Below are positions 9,495 through 18,739 of a stretch of DNA of 64,000 nucleotides, piece after piece. Positions within the stretch are counted from its first letter, which is position 1. Each line of letters starts with the position of its first letter. The notes beneath the pieces were generated by a model. The model saw nothing but the letters and a program-made list of their open reading frames with translations, did no database searches and was not told the DNA's origin. Made by a program: the position numbers and the translations under genes. This DNA comes from Pycnococcus provasolii. Taxonomy: Eukaryota > Chlorophyta > Pseudoscourfieldiophyceae > Pseudoscourfieldiales. Where the stretch lies: positions 186,001 to 250,000 of the forward strand of contig CP150548.1 in assembly GCA_049487715.1 (NCBI GenBank). The letters run 5' to 3'.

Positions 9495-11492
9495 TTAAAA
9501 TTCAGAGAGCTGCTCGTCGTTCATGACCTTCATGCGCTGAATCACATCCTCAACGGACACCGAACCAAGCTCACCCTGCGTTCGGCTGCGAACATTCAGA
9601 GCGCCCGCCTCCCTCTCGCTGTCGCCAACAACGCACATCAGCGGAACCTTCTCCACCTCCGCGGTACGGATCAACTTGCCGAGTCGCTCGCCACCAGCCA
9701 CCGTGACGCGCGCCTGGGGACAAGCCGCGACGATGCGCGCCTTCACCTCCTCGGCGTACGCGACGTGATCTTCGCTCACGGGCAGAATGCGCATCTGCTC
9801 CGCGCTGAGCCAAATGGGGAAGTCGCCCGCGTAGTTCTCCGTGAGGATGCCAAAGAAGCGCTCGACGGATCCGAAGATTGCGCGGTGAATCATAATCGGG
9901 CGCTTCTCCGCGGCATCGCTGTCGGTGTACTTCAAGTCAAATCGCTCCGGCAGGTTGAAGTCCACCTGGATCGTCGAACACTGCCACTTGCGCCCGATGG
10001 CATCCTTGATCTTGATGTCAATCTTCGGGCCGTAGAAAGCGCCGCCACCCTCGTCGACGATGAAGTCCCAACCCTTGCGAGCGAGCGCGGATCTGATGGC
10101 ATCCTCCGACTTCTGCCAAACCTCGTCGGAGCCAACGGACTTCTCTGGTCTGGTGGACAGGTTCACCTCGTAGTCGGCGAAGCCAAACTTGCTGAGCAGG
10201 TCCTCGAGCAGGTTGATGACTCCAAGAATCTCATCCTCCACCTGGTTGGGCAGGCAGAAGATGTGCGCGTCATCCTGCGTGAATCCTCGCACGCGGAAGA
10301 GGCCCTGAAGCGTTCCGCTTCTCTCGTAGCGGTACACCGTCCCAAGCTCCGCCCAGCGCTGCGGCAGCTGTCGGTAAGATCGCTTCTGATCCTTGTAGAC
10401 GAGCACGTGAAACGGGCAGTTCATCGGCTTCAGCTGGTACATTTCCTTGTCCACCTCAAGCCCGTTGAACATGGATTCGGAGTAGAAGCCGAGGTGACCT
10501 GACGTATGCCAGAGATCCTGCTGCGCGATGTGGGGGCTGTAGATGAGCTCGTAGCCGCCGCGGAGGTGAATGTCCTTCCACAGCGACTCGATCTTGTGTC
10601 GCATGTAGGCACCCTTCGGGTGCCAGAACACGAGGCCTCCTCCCGCCTCCTCCTGGATGGAGAACAGGTCGAGGTTCTTGCCGATAAGTCTGTGGTCGCG
10701 CCTCGCAGCCTCTTTCTGCAGCTCGCGGTACTGCACGAGCTGTTGTTTCGACTTCCACGCCGTTCCATACACGCGCTGCAGCATGGGCCTCGTCTCGTCG
10801 CCTCGCCAGTACGCGCCCGCCACCTTCTCGAGGTCGATCGCGTTGCTTGTGATGTCCGACGTCTTCTCGACGTGCGGTCCAGCGCACAGGTCCCACCAGC
10901 TTTCCTCGCTTCCCGGTTCGCCGATGTGGTAGATGGTGATAGGTTCCTCCTTGATGGCGTCAAGAATTTCGAGCTTGTATGGCTCGTTGATAGCCTCGAT
11001 GCGCGCCTTCGCCTCGTCGCGCGTCACCTCCTCACTCACGATGGGAAGTTTCTTTCTGATGATTTTCTGCATTTCCTTTTTGATTTTCTTCAGGTCCGCG
11101 TCCGAGAACGCCTCCTTGGCGTCAAAGTCGTAGTAGAACCCGTTGTCGATCCAAGGTCCGATGGTCACCTGCACGTCCGGGAAGAGCCTTTGCGTCGCCA
11201 TGGCAAGTATGTGCGCGGCGCTGTGCCTGATTCGCAGAAGTTCGTCGTCAGATTCGTTCGTCGGAAGTTCGGGCAAGGGCAAAGGCTCCGCTTCCTGCGA
11301 CGTCTTAGCTTTTGTTTCGGAACCCGTGGTCACCGACGCAGAGGCAGAGAATGGGGGGCGCTTCTGCTGGGGCAAAGGGACGGAAGAAGAGGAGTGACGA
11401 CGACGAGCAGCCAAGGTCCTCTTCGAAGAAGGGTGGAGACGAGAATGAGTCTGTGAGACAGTAGCAGGCATGACGTGAGGTCGAGCCGCCAT
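9495..11492 (-). CDS. Threonyl-tRNA synthetase, organellar (bacterial) type
   Basis: 665 residues from ATG at 11492. The first 80 residues are Ser/Arg/Ala-rich with few acids (MAARPHVMPATVSQTHS), as in a plastid or mitochondrial transit peptide. The editing domain follows with the HxxxH zinc motif (RHSAAHILAMA) and DLCAGPHVE. The class II core includes PMNCPFHVLVYK, motif 2 around RVRGFTQDDAHIFC and motif 3 (GSVERFFGILTENYAGDFP). The anticodon-binding domain is at the C-terminus (LPVSEDHVAYAEEV). The N-terminal TGS domain is absent, as in plant organellar ThrRS. The enzyme charges tRNA-Thr, probably in plastid and/or mitochondrion; dual targeting cannot be judged from sequence. It is transcribed divergently from the EamA transporter and convergent with the hydroxylase gene. 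No introns are needed. Confidence 0.93.
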   Translation of the reverse strand: MAARPHVMPATVSQTHSRLHPSSKRTLAARRRHSSSSVPLPQQKRPPFSASASVTTGSETKAKTSQEAEPLPLPELPTNESDDELLRIRHSAAHILAMATQRLFPDVQVTIGPWIDNGFYYDFDAKEAFSDADLKKIKKEMQKIIRKKLPIVSEEVTRDEAKARIEAINEPYKLEILDAIKEEPITIYHIGEPGSEESWWDLCAGPHVEKTSDITSNAIDLEKVAGAYWRGDETRPMLQRVYGTAWKSKQQLVQYRELQKEAARRDHRLIGKNLDLFSIQEEAGGGLVFWHPKGAYMRHKIESLWKDIHLRGGYELIYSPHIAQQDLWHTSGHLGFYSESMFNGLEVDKEMYQLKPMNCPFHVLVYKDQKRSYRQLPQRWAELGTVYRYERSGTLQGLFRVRGFTQDDAHIFCLPNQVEDEILGVINLLEDLLSKFGFADYEVNLSTRPEKSVGSDEVWQKSEDAIRSALARKGWDFIVDEGGGAFYGPKIDIKIKDAIGRKWQCSTIQVDFNLPERFDLKYTDSDAAEKRPIMIHRAIFGSVERFFGILTENYAGDFPIWLSAEQMRILPVSEDHVAYAEEVKARIVAACPQARVTVAGGERLGKLIRTAEVEKVPLMCVVGDSEREAGALNVRSRTQGELGSVSVEDVIQRMKVMNDEQLSEF

Positions 11493-12089
11493 TTTCAAAA
11501 GAACGGAAGTGGGAAGGGATCCCGGGTGGGATTGGTCCGTCGCCAAGCCAACTAACGTAACCCCGGGAGCCCGGGAGCCGAGAAGAGAAGCTTGGGGCCG
11601 GGGGGAGCTTCTGGCTCACAACAGCCCCCGGAGCCCCTCCTGACAAGACAAAAGCTCTCCGGCTCGGGCTGGCGGGCTGGGGGGGGGGGGCAGGAGACCC
11701 TTTTCGTTTATCCAGTTCCCCCCCCTCTCCAGACTCACCTCTCCTCTCCCACGGGCACGCCTGTGAAGGGGATGGGGACCCACTCGTTGACCCCTGTCAT
11801 TGCTCTCGTTCGACGAGTCAACTCCTCTCTAGCTAGAGGCAAATCTAAGAGGGATCTTCCTCTATAGGGTGGATGAATCCAGCGTTATCCACTCCCTCCC
11901 CCCCCCCCCGTCAATAGTGCTACTGTACGTTGTCTACTGGGACTTTTCGGACACCACCCCGTGGGTCACCCCGTGTGGTTTACACACTCTGTGGTGGAGT
12001 GAATATTCCAATGGCCTCTCTCTCGCGCATTCATGTGCGTCCACAAGGAAGTCTTCTTAACAAACGCATACCCTTAAATAGGAGTACCA
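11493..12089. other. Divergent promoter region of ThrRS and EamA genes
   Basis: About 600 bases with C-rich and G-rich runs (near 11681-11691 and 11896-11910) and one copy of the recurring 8-mer TACTGTAC at 11921. A short ORF beginning at ATG 12012 (MASLSRIHVRPQGSLLNKR) looks like an organellar leader. It may belong to the EamA gene through an unidentified splice, but no donor/acceptor pair restores the frame. Confidence 0.5.
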
Positions 12090-13202
12090 GTGCCTCTCAG
12101 GCAGGCTTATAGTACTTGCAGCAGCTCGTACATAAGGAGCTGTTGTTTGCAAACGACACACTTGGAGGAGGGGGGAGACGTTTTGCACGCCGCACGTTTC
12201 CGGCATGCCGCTGCTTCGACGACACGTGCTGGCGCGAACAAGTCGCGCAAGGCGTGCGCACCGCCAGTGTCGGCGACTTCAGACACCGCGCCGGATACAC
12301 CGAGCGAGCCGTCAACGACCGCCGCCGCCTCAGCAGCCGCCGCGCCGTTCGTCGTCGCGCTGCTCTGGTACCTCGCGCACCAAGTCGTAGGCGTGGGAAA
12401 CGACGTCATCATGAAGTTTGTCGGGACATCCTTGCACGCAGCGCAGGTGGTGTTCCTGCGATTCGCATTCGCGGCGCTCAGCATGCTACCGTTCATGATT
12501 GCGAACCCGTCAACCTTCAAGACGGACCGCGTGCCGCTGCACGTCGCAAGGTCCGTCATACTGCTCGGAGCTATCGGACTGTACGTGTACGGACTCTCCA
12601 TCGCGCCCATCGCAGCAGTCACCACGCTCAACTTCACAATACCCATATTCACGCTACTGCTGGCCATGTTTTTTCTCTCGGAGAAGGTTGACGCAGGGCG
12701 CTGGCTCGCCACAGCCGCAGGGTTTGCGGGCGTGGCGATGGTGCTTCGCCCGTCCACCGCGGCGTTCGACCCACGCTGGCTGTCGGTGTTGGGCAGCGCG
12801 CTCCTATTCGCAGGGCTTGACGTGCTCAACAAGGTTTTCATCGGAAAGGAGTCATTCTGGGCCATGATCTTCTACACCGCCGCCATCACCGCCATCCTCG
12901 CTGCCGTTCCCGCCGCGCTCGTCTGGACGGCACCCACCGCGATGCAACTCGGCCTGCTCATTGTCCTCGGCGGCGGCGCAAATCTGCTGCTCTTCTGCCT
13001 TCTCAAGGCTTTCTCGCTCGTCGACGTCTCCGCCTTGGCGCCATACCGCTACCTTGAGCTGCTGTTGAGCATTCTCGTCGGATACATCTTTTTCGCCGAA
13101 ATTCCAGCAACCAGCACAATCGCCGGCGCGCTCGCGATCGTACCGGCGACAGCCTTCATCACTTGGAAAGAGCAACAGAGTATGAATAGCAAAGAAAAAT
13201 AA
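12090..13202 (+). CDS. EamA/DMT-family metabolite transporter
   Basis: From the first codon of the open frame (a GTG at 12090) this encodes 370 residues. After a 90-residue Ala/Ser/Thr-rich leader come about ten hydrophobic segments in two EamA halves. The first half starts FVVALLWYLAHQVVGVGND, with SIAPIAAVTTLNFTIPIFT. The second has WLSVLGSALLFAGLDVLNK and ALAPYRYLELLLSILVGYIFF. The layout is that of bacterial-type drug/metabolite transporters, some of which sit in plastid envelopes of algae. The substrate is unknown. There is no in-frame ATG before the first membrane segment, so either an upstream exon supplies the start or a near-cognate codon is used. The leader looks like an organellar targeting region. 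It ends in AT-rich DNA convergent with the acyltransferase gene. Confidence 0.85.
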   Translation: MPLRQAYSTCSSSYIRSCCLQTTHLEEGGDVLHAARFRHAAASTTRAGANKSRKACAPPVSATSDTAPDTPSEPSTTAAASAAAAPFVVALLWYLAHQVVGVGNDVIMKFVGTSLHAAQVVFLRFAFAALSMLPFMIANPSTFKTDRVPLHVARSVILLGAIGLYVYGLSIAPIAAVTTLNFTIPIFTLLLAMFFLSEKVDAGRWLATAAGFAGVAMVLRPSTAAFDPRWLSVLGSALLFAGLDVLNKVFIGKESFWAMIFYTAAITAILAAVPAALVWTAPTAMQLGLLIVLGGGANLLLFCLLKAFSLVDVSALAPYRYLELLLSILVGYIFFAEIPATSTIAGALAIVPATAFITWKEQQSMNSKEK

Positions 13203-13279
13203 AGTTTTTTTTTTTTCAAACTTTTACACACCAACATTCGTAGTTTACCCTCATTATTGAGTGAACTATCCTAGAGATA

Positions 13280-15046
13280 TTACCACTCGCGCGCTTCCGC
13301 ACCTCCCGTCGCAAGCAGGGACTGCATCTTTGCCTTTGGAAGTCGAACGAAGATGTCCAGCCCGTCGCCATCAGGTGCCGGCGCGATGTTGTAGAGATAC
13401 GGCATGGTGAGCGCCGCAACGCCTGGCACGAAAAATGCCGGCTTGTCGTCGCCAAAACGCGCACCATACACGTCGAAATTGGCGAAGCTAGAGATGAACA
13501 GGCCGCGCGACAGCAACTTGAAATTTGGGCGAATGCGTCCAAGTCCGTAACGCACCTTGTTCTTGAATCCAATCCAGAGCTCCTCACGTTCCACGTGTGT
13601 CGCGTCGATGGAGTCCACCGCACGTCGGATCGCCGCGGCGACATTTGCGAGTCCTCCGGTCGCGACGAGCTCGGAATGTGGCATTTCGATGACGCAAGCT
13701 GTTGTCGCATTTCCAAAGTATTGGTTGGGTACGAAGTTGTCGAGCCGATCACCGCGCACATTCACAACAAGGGTCAATCTCATGTTCAAGCCGCGGCACT
13801 CGGGACGCAGTCTCGCAACGACACGCCAGAGATGCGCGCAGAGCGCATCATTCGTCGATCGTGCGTTCGCAGATGCCTTGAGCGATGCGAGAAGCTCACG
13901 ATTAAAGCGCAGCACGCACTGCGTGCTCCCAAGTCCCGTCACGGCGAGTCGTGTGTATTTGGACAGCTTGTAAATCCCAAGTGGCACGAGAGATCGGTCG
14001 TCGTGTTGCACGGCACCACTATCACATTCACGCTGCGCGGCGAGCGCGACGAGCTCCTCTCGCGTGAAGGTGCGCGATTGTTGTTGTTGCTGCTGATGAT
14101 GTTCAGAATCATCGACAGCTGCAGACAACGATTCGGATGCAGGCGAGGGCGTTGTCGTCGCCGTTGTCGCCGCTGCCGCCGCTGCTGTGGAAGATGGTGC
14201 GGACCACGGCTTTGCTCCGTGCGCTCCGAGTATGTCCTGTCCCGTGGTGCGACGCGCGACGCGAGCACACACCTCCTCCATCAGAAGGCGATCGGCATTC
14301 GGCACGAAGGTGATTCGACGGCGGAGCGTTTGTGCACCACACGGCGACGTGGGCATGTCTTCGCCACCCATCTGCGTGCACCTCGCCCAAGCATTTACGA
14401 AGGTGAAGAATGATGCGGCGTCTGCGAAGCCGTGATTCATGCATATGCCGAGGACGGACATGCTGATGGCATTGTCGTTGCTGTCATCCACCACGTGCGT
14501 CAACGTCACATTCATCGGTGCGCTGTCTCTGCTGTAGCCACTGCCATCCCGTGGATGCTTCAGCATCGTATCAATCGTCGGCGCAGAATGGCGTATGAGT
14601 CCAAACAGCTTAGCTGTGGGAAGACGAACGTAGTTGCCATGTTTGCTGTCGATTAGGCCAATTGGCGTCACGTTGTTGTCGTCGACGTCGTTGTCGCCCC
14701 TCATCATCGCGTCGAACTCCGTCTTATGCATGCGCTGAACGACGAACGGCACGCCGTGATTGCAGAGATCGATGGACACACCACTCAGCACGTCCTTGTC
14801 TCGCACGACACGCCCGGCGAGTTCGGGAAACGACGCGAGAGTGCGCGAGAGCGACGCACGCAGAGCTGATGCGTCAAGCTCGCTGTTAAAAAAATATCCC
14901 CAATTCAAGCCTGCCGCGCCGTTCAGCATGTCCATCATCGTGAGAGGCTGGCGATCCAGGTTGTTCTTGTTTGTCAAGGAGGGCGACTCAGGCGCACGCA
15001 CGACCGTCGTCGTCGTCATCGCCGCCATATTGGTTTTGAGCTTCAT
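13280..15046 (-). CDS. BAHD-type acyltransferase
   Basis: 588 residues from ATG at 15046. The catalytic HxxxD motif is visible as NHGFADAASFF, in the position expected for the N-terminal domain (about residue 215). A DFGWG-like structural motif appears as NFDVYGARFGDDKPAFF near the C-terminus. Supporting blocks are ASFPELAGRVV, LVVNVRGDRLDNFVPNQYFGNA and VERE-containing helices. BAHD enzymes move acyl groups from acyl-CoA to alcohols or amines in plant secondary metabolism and surface lipid synthesis. The protein is about 130 residues longer than the usual 450 because of an Ala/Thr/Gln-rich insert (about residues 275-345) between the two domains. The DFGWG motif is degenerate, as in many non-plant members. 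The substrate cannot be predicted. The upstream open frame (to 15205) has only a TTG start and is not preferred. Confidence 0.82.
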   Translation of the reverse strand: MKLKTNMAAMTTTTVVRAPESPSLTNKNNLDRQPLTMMDMLNGAAGLNWGYFFNSELDASALRASLSRTLASFPELAGRVVRDKDVLSGVSIDLCNHGVPFVVQRMHKTEFDAMMRGDNDVDDNNVTPIGLIDSKHGNYVRLPTAKLFGLIRHSAPTIDTMLKHPRDGSGYSRDSAPMNVTLTHVVDDSNDNAISMSVLGICMNHGFADAASFFTFVNAWARCTQMGGEDMPTSPCGAQTLRRRITFVPNADRLLMEEVCARVARRTTGQDILGAHGAKPWSAPSSTAAAAAATTATTTPSPASESLSAAVDDSEHHQQQQQQSRTFTREELVALAAQRECDSGAVQHDDRSLVPLGIYKLSKYTRLAVTGLGSTQCVLRFNRELLASLKASANARSTNDALCAHLWRVVARLRPECRGLNMRLTLVVNVRGDRLDNFVPNQYFGNATTACVIEMPHSELVATGGLANVAAAIRRAVDSIDATHVEREELWIGFKNKVRYGLGRIRPNFKLLSRGLFISSFANFDVYGARFGDDKPAFFVPGVAALTMPYLYNIAPAPDGDGLDIFVRLPKAKMQSLLATGGAEAREW

Positions 15047-15259
15047 AGAATAGTCCAGTCTGCCAGTGGAATACCAGTCCAGCTGCCGCGAGAAAAATGG
15101 ACCGTTGTTAGTGTTAAAAAGTATGGCATCACAAAACTCACTACAAAAGCAGGGCATTTTCAGAGGCATTTTCCCAATTCGCTCTCTATTCGAACCCACG
15201 ATCAAATGATTTTTTAATTTTTGAAGGCATTTTTGTTTTTTACAAGGGTTTTCGGGTTT

Positions 15260-17608
15260 TCAAAACCACGGAGGCGCCTCCGTCGTTGCGCGCATTGCCG
15301 AGTTGAATAGCACAGCACGTGCTACCGCCGCCTTTCGTCGTCGCGGCTGGCTCATTTCATCGTCGTCAAGCTCAAGCATCACGCGTTCGAACGCTCGCTT
15401 GACTTGCACGTCGTCGCCGTAGCCAGATTCCGCGGCTCGGCGCAAAGCTTGCGCCACCGCCGCCTTTCGCCGCGACACGAGGCGCGCCGCTGCCGTATCT
15501 CTGCTGTATCTCGCGCTGAGCACCGATGAACGCGCCGCGCATCGAATGAACAGCGCGTGCGTCACGCCGTCGGGCACGACGCCGAGGCGACGCATCGACT
15601 CCAGCACGTCGTCAAAGTACGCACCACTGTCGACGCGCGTCTGCCAAGCGAGACGTGCCGTGAGCGCGGCATGGAAGATCGCCCTATCCGGCACGCCGAC
15701 GGGCTCGAATCCCGTTAGCAGTTCGGAGGCTGCTGCGGCGATATCTTCTTCTTCTTCTTCTTCTTCGTCGTCGCCGCCGCCGCTGCGGCCCTCGTACTTC
15801 CTCACGACGCCACGAAGCAGCGCCTTGCCGAGCTTCTCGCCGTCGTCGACGTCCGAGCACCCGGTAGCCACGAGAAGCGCCGCGAAGCACGCTGCGCCTC
15901 TCTTGTTGCCAAAGGTTGCAACGTCGCGGTACGCGTTGATCGCTTTCGCCCCTTCCTTCTCTCGAGCGAATGCTGCCATGAGCGCAGCCAGTGCGTTGGA
16001 CGACAGCGGGCGTCTCACCATGGCTGCACCTCTCCGTGCCGCCTCGATCGCCCAACGAGGCTGCCTCGCTCGACAGCACGCGTACACCGTGCTCGCGTAC
16101 AGCTGCTCGTCCGCGCACGAAACTCCCTCGACAATGCGCAGAGCCTCACGCCATTCCCCGCATGCACCGTACAGGCGCAGCATCGCGTCGTACGTTCGCA
16201 CATCCGGCGGCCCGACGTTGCCGCCGTCGCGATCGCCCGCCATCTCCTTGTACAACGCGAGAGCCTGCCTGAGCCTCGCGCGAGCGTCCGCCTCATCCAC
16301 CTCCGGCGCACGCGCCAGCGCGTTCAGCAAGGCATTGTACGTCCAGCGGTCAGCGGCGACACCAGCCTCCTGCGGCATCGCTCGCACGAACGCCGCGGCT
16401 CCCTCCGCATCTCCGCTGCGCGCGAGCGCGGCGACGAGCATGTTGCAGTCGTCTCGAATGTCGCGACTCTGAGCTCCAGAGCTGCTGCGCATGCTCGATA
16501 GCTCGTCGAAGTACCTCCTCGCGAGGTTGGCATCACCCGCACGGCCAGCCGCCTCAAGGCAATGCCTCAGAGACATGGCGTCGAGCTTCATGCCCCTCGC
16601 GCGCATGTTCTCGACGAGCTCGTCCGCTTCCCGCGCGTGGCCGGCGTGCGCGTGCGCCTTCAGAACGAGGTTGTGGCAGACACGGTTCGGGCGCACGTCG
16701 TAGTCCCACATGCGCGCCAGCTCGCCAGCCGCCTTGGTTGCCGCGCGCTCGTCGCGCCTCGCCTCCTCCGCGAGCGCCGTGAGAACCCCGGCAAATGTGA
16801 AAGCGGACGGGCGCACGTTATGCCGCACCATCATGTCCTCATGCAGCGAGATGGCTTTCTCCGTCCGTCTCTCACGCGCGTACAGCGAGATGGCTGCCGC
16901 GAACGCGTGGTCCGTGAGCGCAGCCGCGGCGGAGACGTCCGCGTTTGCGTTCCGCTCAAACTCGCACAGTGCTAGTAGGAGCTGCGCCGCGGTATCCGCG
17001 TCGCGCCGTCGTCCAGCGTCTTTGATGACAGAGACGGCATCGCGCGAGTCAAACGTGGTCCCATTTCTTTGCGTGTGCTCGTGCACGAGCTGTGCCGCTC
17101 GTCTTGCGCCGGCGCGCGTGCCGTCAAGCTGTTGCGTGATGAGGCGAGGGGGAAAGGACGAGGGTGTGGATTGCGGAGGAGAAGAAGGCTTGCGGCGCTG
17201 CTGCGTTTTCCGTCGTCTTCTCTTCTCGTGACTGGCGTCGGCGGAGACTCCTCGGCGTGCGGAGGCATCTTCCGAGGACGAAGACGAAGATTCAGCACCT
17301 TCTGAAGGGGAATGTCCAAATCTTTCTTCTTCCCGAGGTGGAGGTGTCACACCGCGGGCCGTCACCTCAGCCGGCGACACACCAGCAGCACGAGCCAACA
17401 AGAACGAGCGCTGGGGCCTGAATAAAGACGAAGACGACGAAGAAGACGAAGACGGACGAGGACAAGGACAAGAGATGCCACGAGAAGACGAAGATACCAC
17501 GAAGACCATGTGCCCGAACACGCCCTGACCACGAACACCCTGACCCTGACCACGACCACGACCACGAACGCCGCCACGGGCATCACGACCAGCGAGCGAC
17601 GTGGACAT
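15260..17608 (-). CDS. Pentatricopeptide repeat (PPR) protein, organellar
   Basis: 782 residues from ATG at 17608. The first 150 residues are Arg/Ser-rich with a poly-Ser/Glu tract, consistent with a transit peptide and linker. From about residue 170 to 560 there is a run of 35-residue helical repeats with PPR character: FAAAISLYARERRTEKAISL, then FTFAGVLTALAEEARRD, HNLVLKAHAHAGHAREADEL, then YNALLNALARAPE and TYDAMLRLYGACGEWREAL. PPR proteins bind organellar RNA and act in its processing, stability or translation. The repeats look P-class; no DYW/E editing domain is visible. The C-terminal 200 residues are acidic then basic and not recognised, with a poly-Glu stretch (DDEEEEEEED). The gene is intronless. 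A TTAGGG cluster lies about 100 bases upstream. Confidence 0.87.
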   Translation of the reverse strand: MSTSLAGRDARGGVRGRGRGQGQGVRGQGVFGHMVFVVSSSSRGISCPCPRPSSSSSSSSSLFRPQRSFLLARAAGVSPAEVTARGVTPPPREEERFGHSPSEGAESSSSSSEDASARRGVSADASHEKRRRRKTQQRRKPSSPPQSTPSSFPPRLITQQLDGTRAGARRAAQLVHEHTQRNGTTFDSRDAVSVIKDAGRRRDADTAAQLLLALCEFERNANADVSAAAALTDHAFAAAISLYARERRTEKAISLHEDMMVRHNVRPSAFTFAGVLTALAEEARRDERAATKAAGELARMWDYDVRPNRVCHNLVLKAHAHAGHAREADELVENMRARGMKLDAMSLRHCLEAAGRAGDANLARRYFDELSSMRSSSGAQSRDIRDDCNMLVAALARSGDAEGAAAFVRAMPQEAGVAADRWTYNALLNALARAPEVDEADARARLRQALALYKEMAGDRDGGNVGPPDVRTYDAMLRLYGACGEWREALRIVEGVSCADEQLYASTVYACCRARQPRWAIEAARRGAAMVRRPLSSNALAALMAAFAREKEGAKAINAYRDVATFGNKRGAACFAALLVATGCSDVDDGEKLGKALLRGVVRKYEGRSGGGDDEEEEEEEDIAAAASELLTGFEPVGVPDRAIFHAALTARLAWQTRVDSGAYFDDVLESMRRLGVVPDGVTHALFIRCAARSSVLSARYSRDTAAARLVSRRKAAVAQALRRAAESGYGDDVQVKRAFERVMLELDDDEMSQPRRRKAAVARAVLFNSAMRATTEAPPWF

Positions 17609-17710
17609 GGCCGCCGTCAAGACGTTCTGGAGGAAGCCAACTCGGAGTGAGAATAATTTGAGATAAGAAAAAAGATATTCAGAGGGGGGGGGGGGACAAA
17701 ACCGAACGCG

Positions 17711-17728
17711 TTAGGGTTAGGGTTAGGG
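17711..17728. promoter_or_regulatory. Telomere-like hexamer cluster upstream of the PPR gene
   Basis: Three tandem TTAGGG units about 100 bases upstream of the PPR start codon. A telo-box-like promoter role is inferred from similar clusters upstream of other genes in this window. Confidence 0.5.
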
Positions 17729-17773
17729 CTTGGTCGCTCCTCATCTTTACTGCTTTATGGCGGTATGTTGGTA

Positions 17774-18739
17774 TTAGCGGGAACTGCGACCGCCACCGCC
17801 GCCGCCGCCACCACGCCTGTCGTCGTAGCCGCCGTAACCGCCGCCGCCGCCGCCGCCAGCACCGCCGTAGCCGCCGTAGCTGCCGCCGCCCCATCCGCCA
17901 GCACCGCCGTAGCCGCCGTAGCCGCCGCCGCCCCATCCACCAGCACCGCCGTAGCCGCCGTAGCCGCCGTATCCGCCAGCACCGCCGTAGCCGCCGTAGC
18001 CGCCGCCGCCGCCGCCGCCACGCCTGTCGTCGTAGCCGCCGTAGCCGCCGCCACCACCACGCCTGTCGTCGTAGCCGCCGTAGCCGCCGCCGCCGCCGCC
18101 GCCGCCGCCGCGCCTGTCGTCGTAGCCGCCGTACCCGCCGCCGCCACCACGCCTGTCGTCGTAGCCGCCATATCCGCCTCGTCGATCGTCGTAACCACCA
18201 CCACGACCTCCTCCCCTGTATCCACCACCACGACCTCCTCCCCTGTATCCGCCTCCACGACCTCCTCCTTGGCCCTTCGGCCCGTCGCCGCTCTTCGACA
18301 CCTCGACGCGCCAGCCCTTCTCCTTCGCCACTTCGTTGTTTTCCGCATCACCCGCCTGTCCCTGTTCCTTGAACGACACGAAGGCGAATCCGGGCGGGTT
18401 CCTTGCGATCCACACTCTCGTGATTTCCCCGTGTTTTTCGAAGACTTCACGCAGCGTCTCCTCGTTGATATCGTTCGGCAGACCTCCGACGTAAATGCGT
18501 TCGTCCGTCGCCTTCGCGTTGGGGTTGCTGTCCCGTTCGCCGCCACGCGGGTTATCGGAACCACCACCTCCTCCAGCATCACCCGCATCGGCTGCAGCGT
18601 TATTGCCACCATTGTCATCGTCATCACTGCGCTTTTCGGAGTCCCTCTCCCTTGATCGCGAGCGCGAACGAGATCGCGAGCGGGAACGCTCTCGATTGGG
18701 ATTTTCATCACCATCATGGTCATCGTCGTCGCCACGCAT
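17774..18739 (-). CDS. SR/glycine-rich RNA-binding protein with one RRM
   Basis: 321 residues from ATG at 18739. The N-terminus has an RS dipeptide tract (RERSRSRSRSRSRSRER) and an acidic Asp/Asn/Gly stretch. One RRM occupies about residues 75-150, with RNP2 as IYVGGLPND and RNP1 as GFAFVSF. The C-terminal half consists of RGGG, YGGYDDRRGGGG and GGYGGYGGAGGWG repeats, an RGG/GYGG low-complexity domain typical of phase-separating RNA-binding proteins. Such proteins act in splicing and cold or stress RNA handling in the nucleus and cytoplasm. The upstream open frame to 19027 lacks this composition and is treated as leader. The repeat region is GC-rich and internally repetitive at DNA level, so its exact length may vary between strains or assemblies. 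Confidence 0.88.
   Translation of the reverse strand: MRGDDDDHDGDENPNRERSRSRSRSRSRSRERDSEKRSDDDDNGGNNAAADAGDAGGGGGSDNPRGGERDSNPNAKATDERIYVGGLPNDINEETLREVFEKHGEITRVWIARNPPGFAFVSFKEQGQAGDAENNEVAKEKGWRVEVSKSGDGPKGQGGGRGGGYRGGGRGGGYRGGGRGGGYDDRRGGYGGYDDRRGGGGGYGGYDDRRGGGGGGGGGYGGYDDRRGGGGGYGGYDDRRGGGGGGGYGGYGGAGGYGGYGGYGGAGGWGGGGYGGYGGAGGWGGGSYGGYGGAGGGGGGGYGGYDDRRGGGGGGGGRSSR

Noticed and set aside
10506-11456. 316-residue plus-strand frame
   Set aside because: It lies antisense to ThrRS, which has complete catalytic motifs on the other strand.
15675-15705. tRNA T-loop-like sequence (CTCGAATCCCGT)
   Set aside because: It lies inside the PPR coding frame and no cloverleaf can be drawn around it.
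17755-18735. Second and third open frames over the glycine-rich RNA-binding gene
   Set aside because: Both are Ala/Thr/Val-rich shadows of the GGY repeats. The RRM and RGG sequence exists in only one frame.
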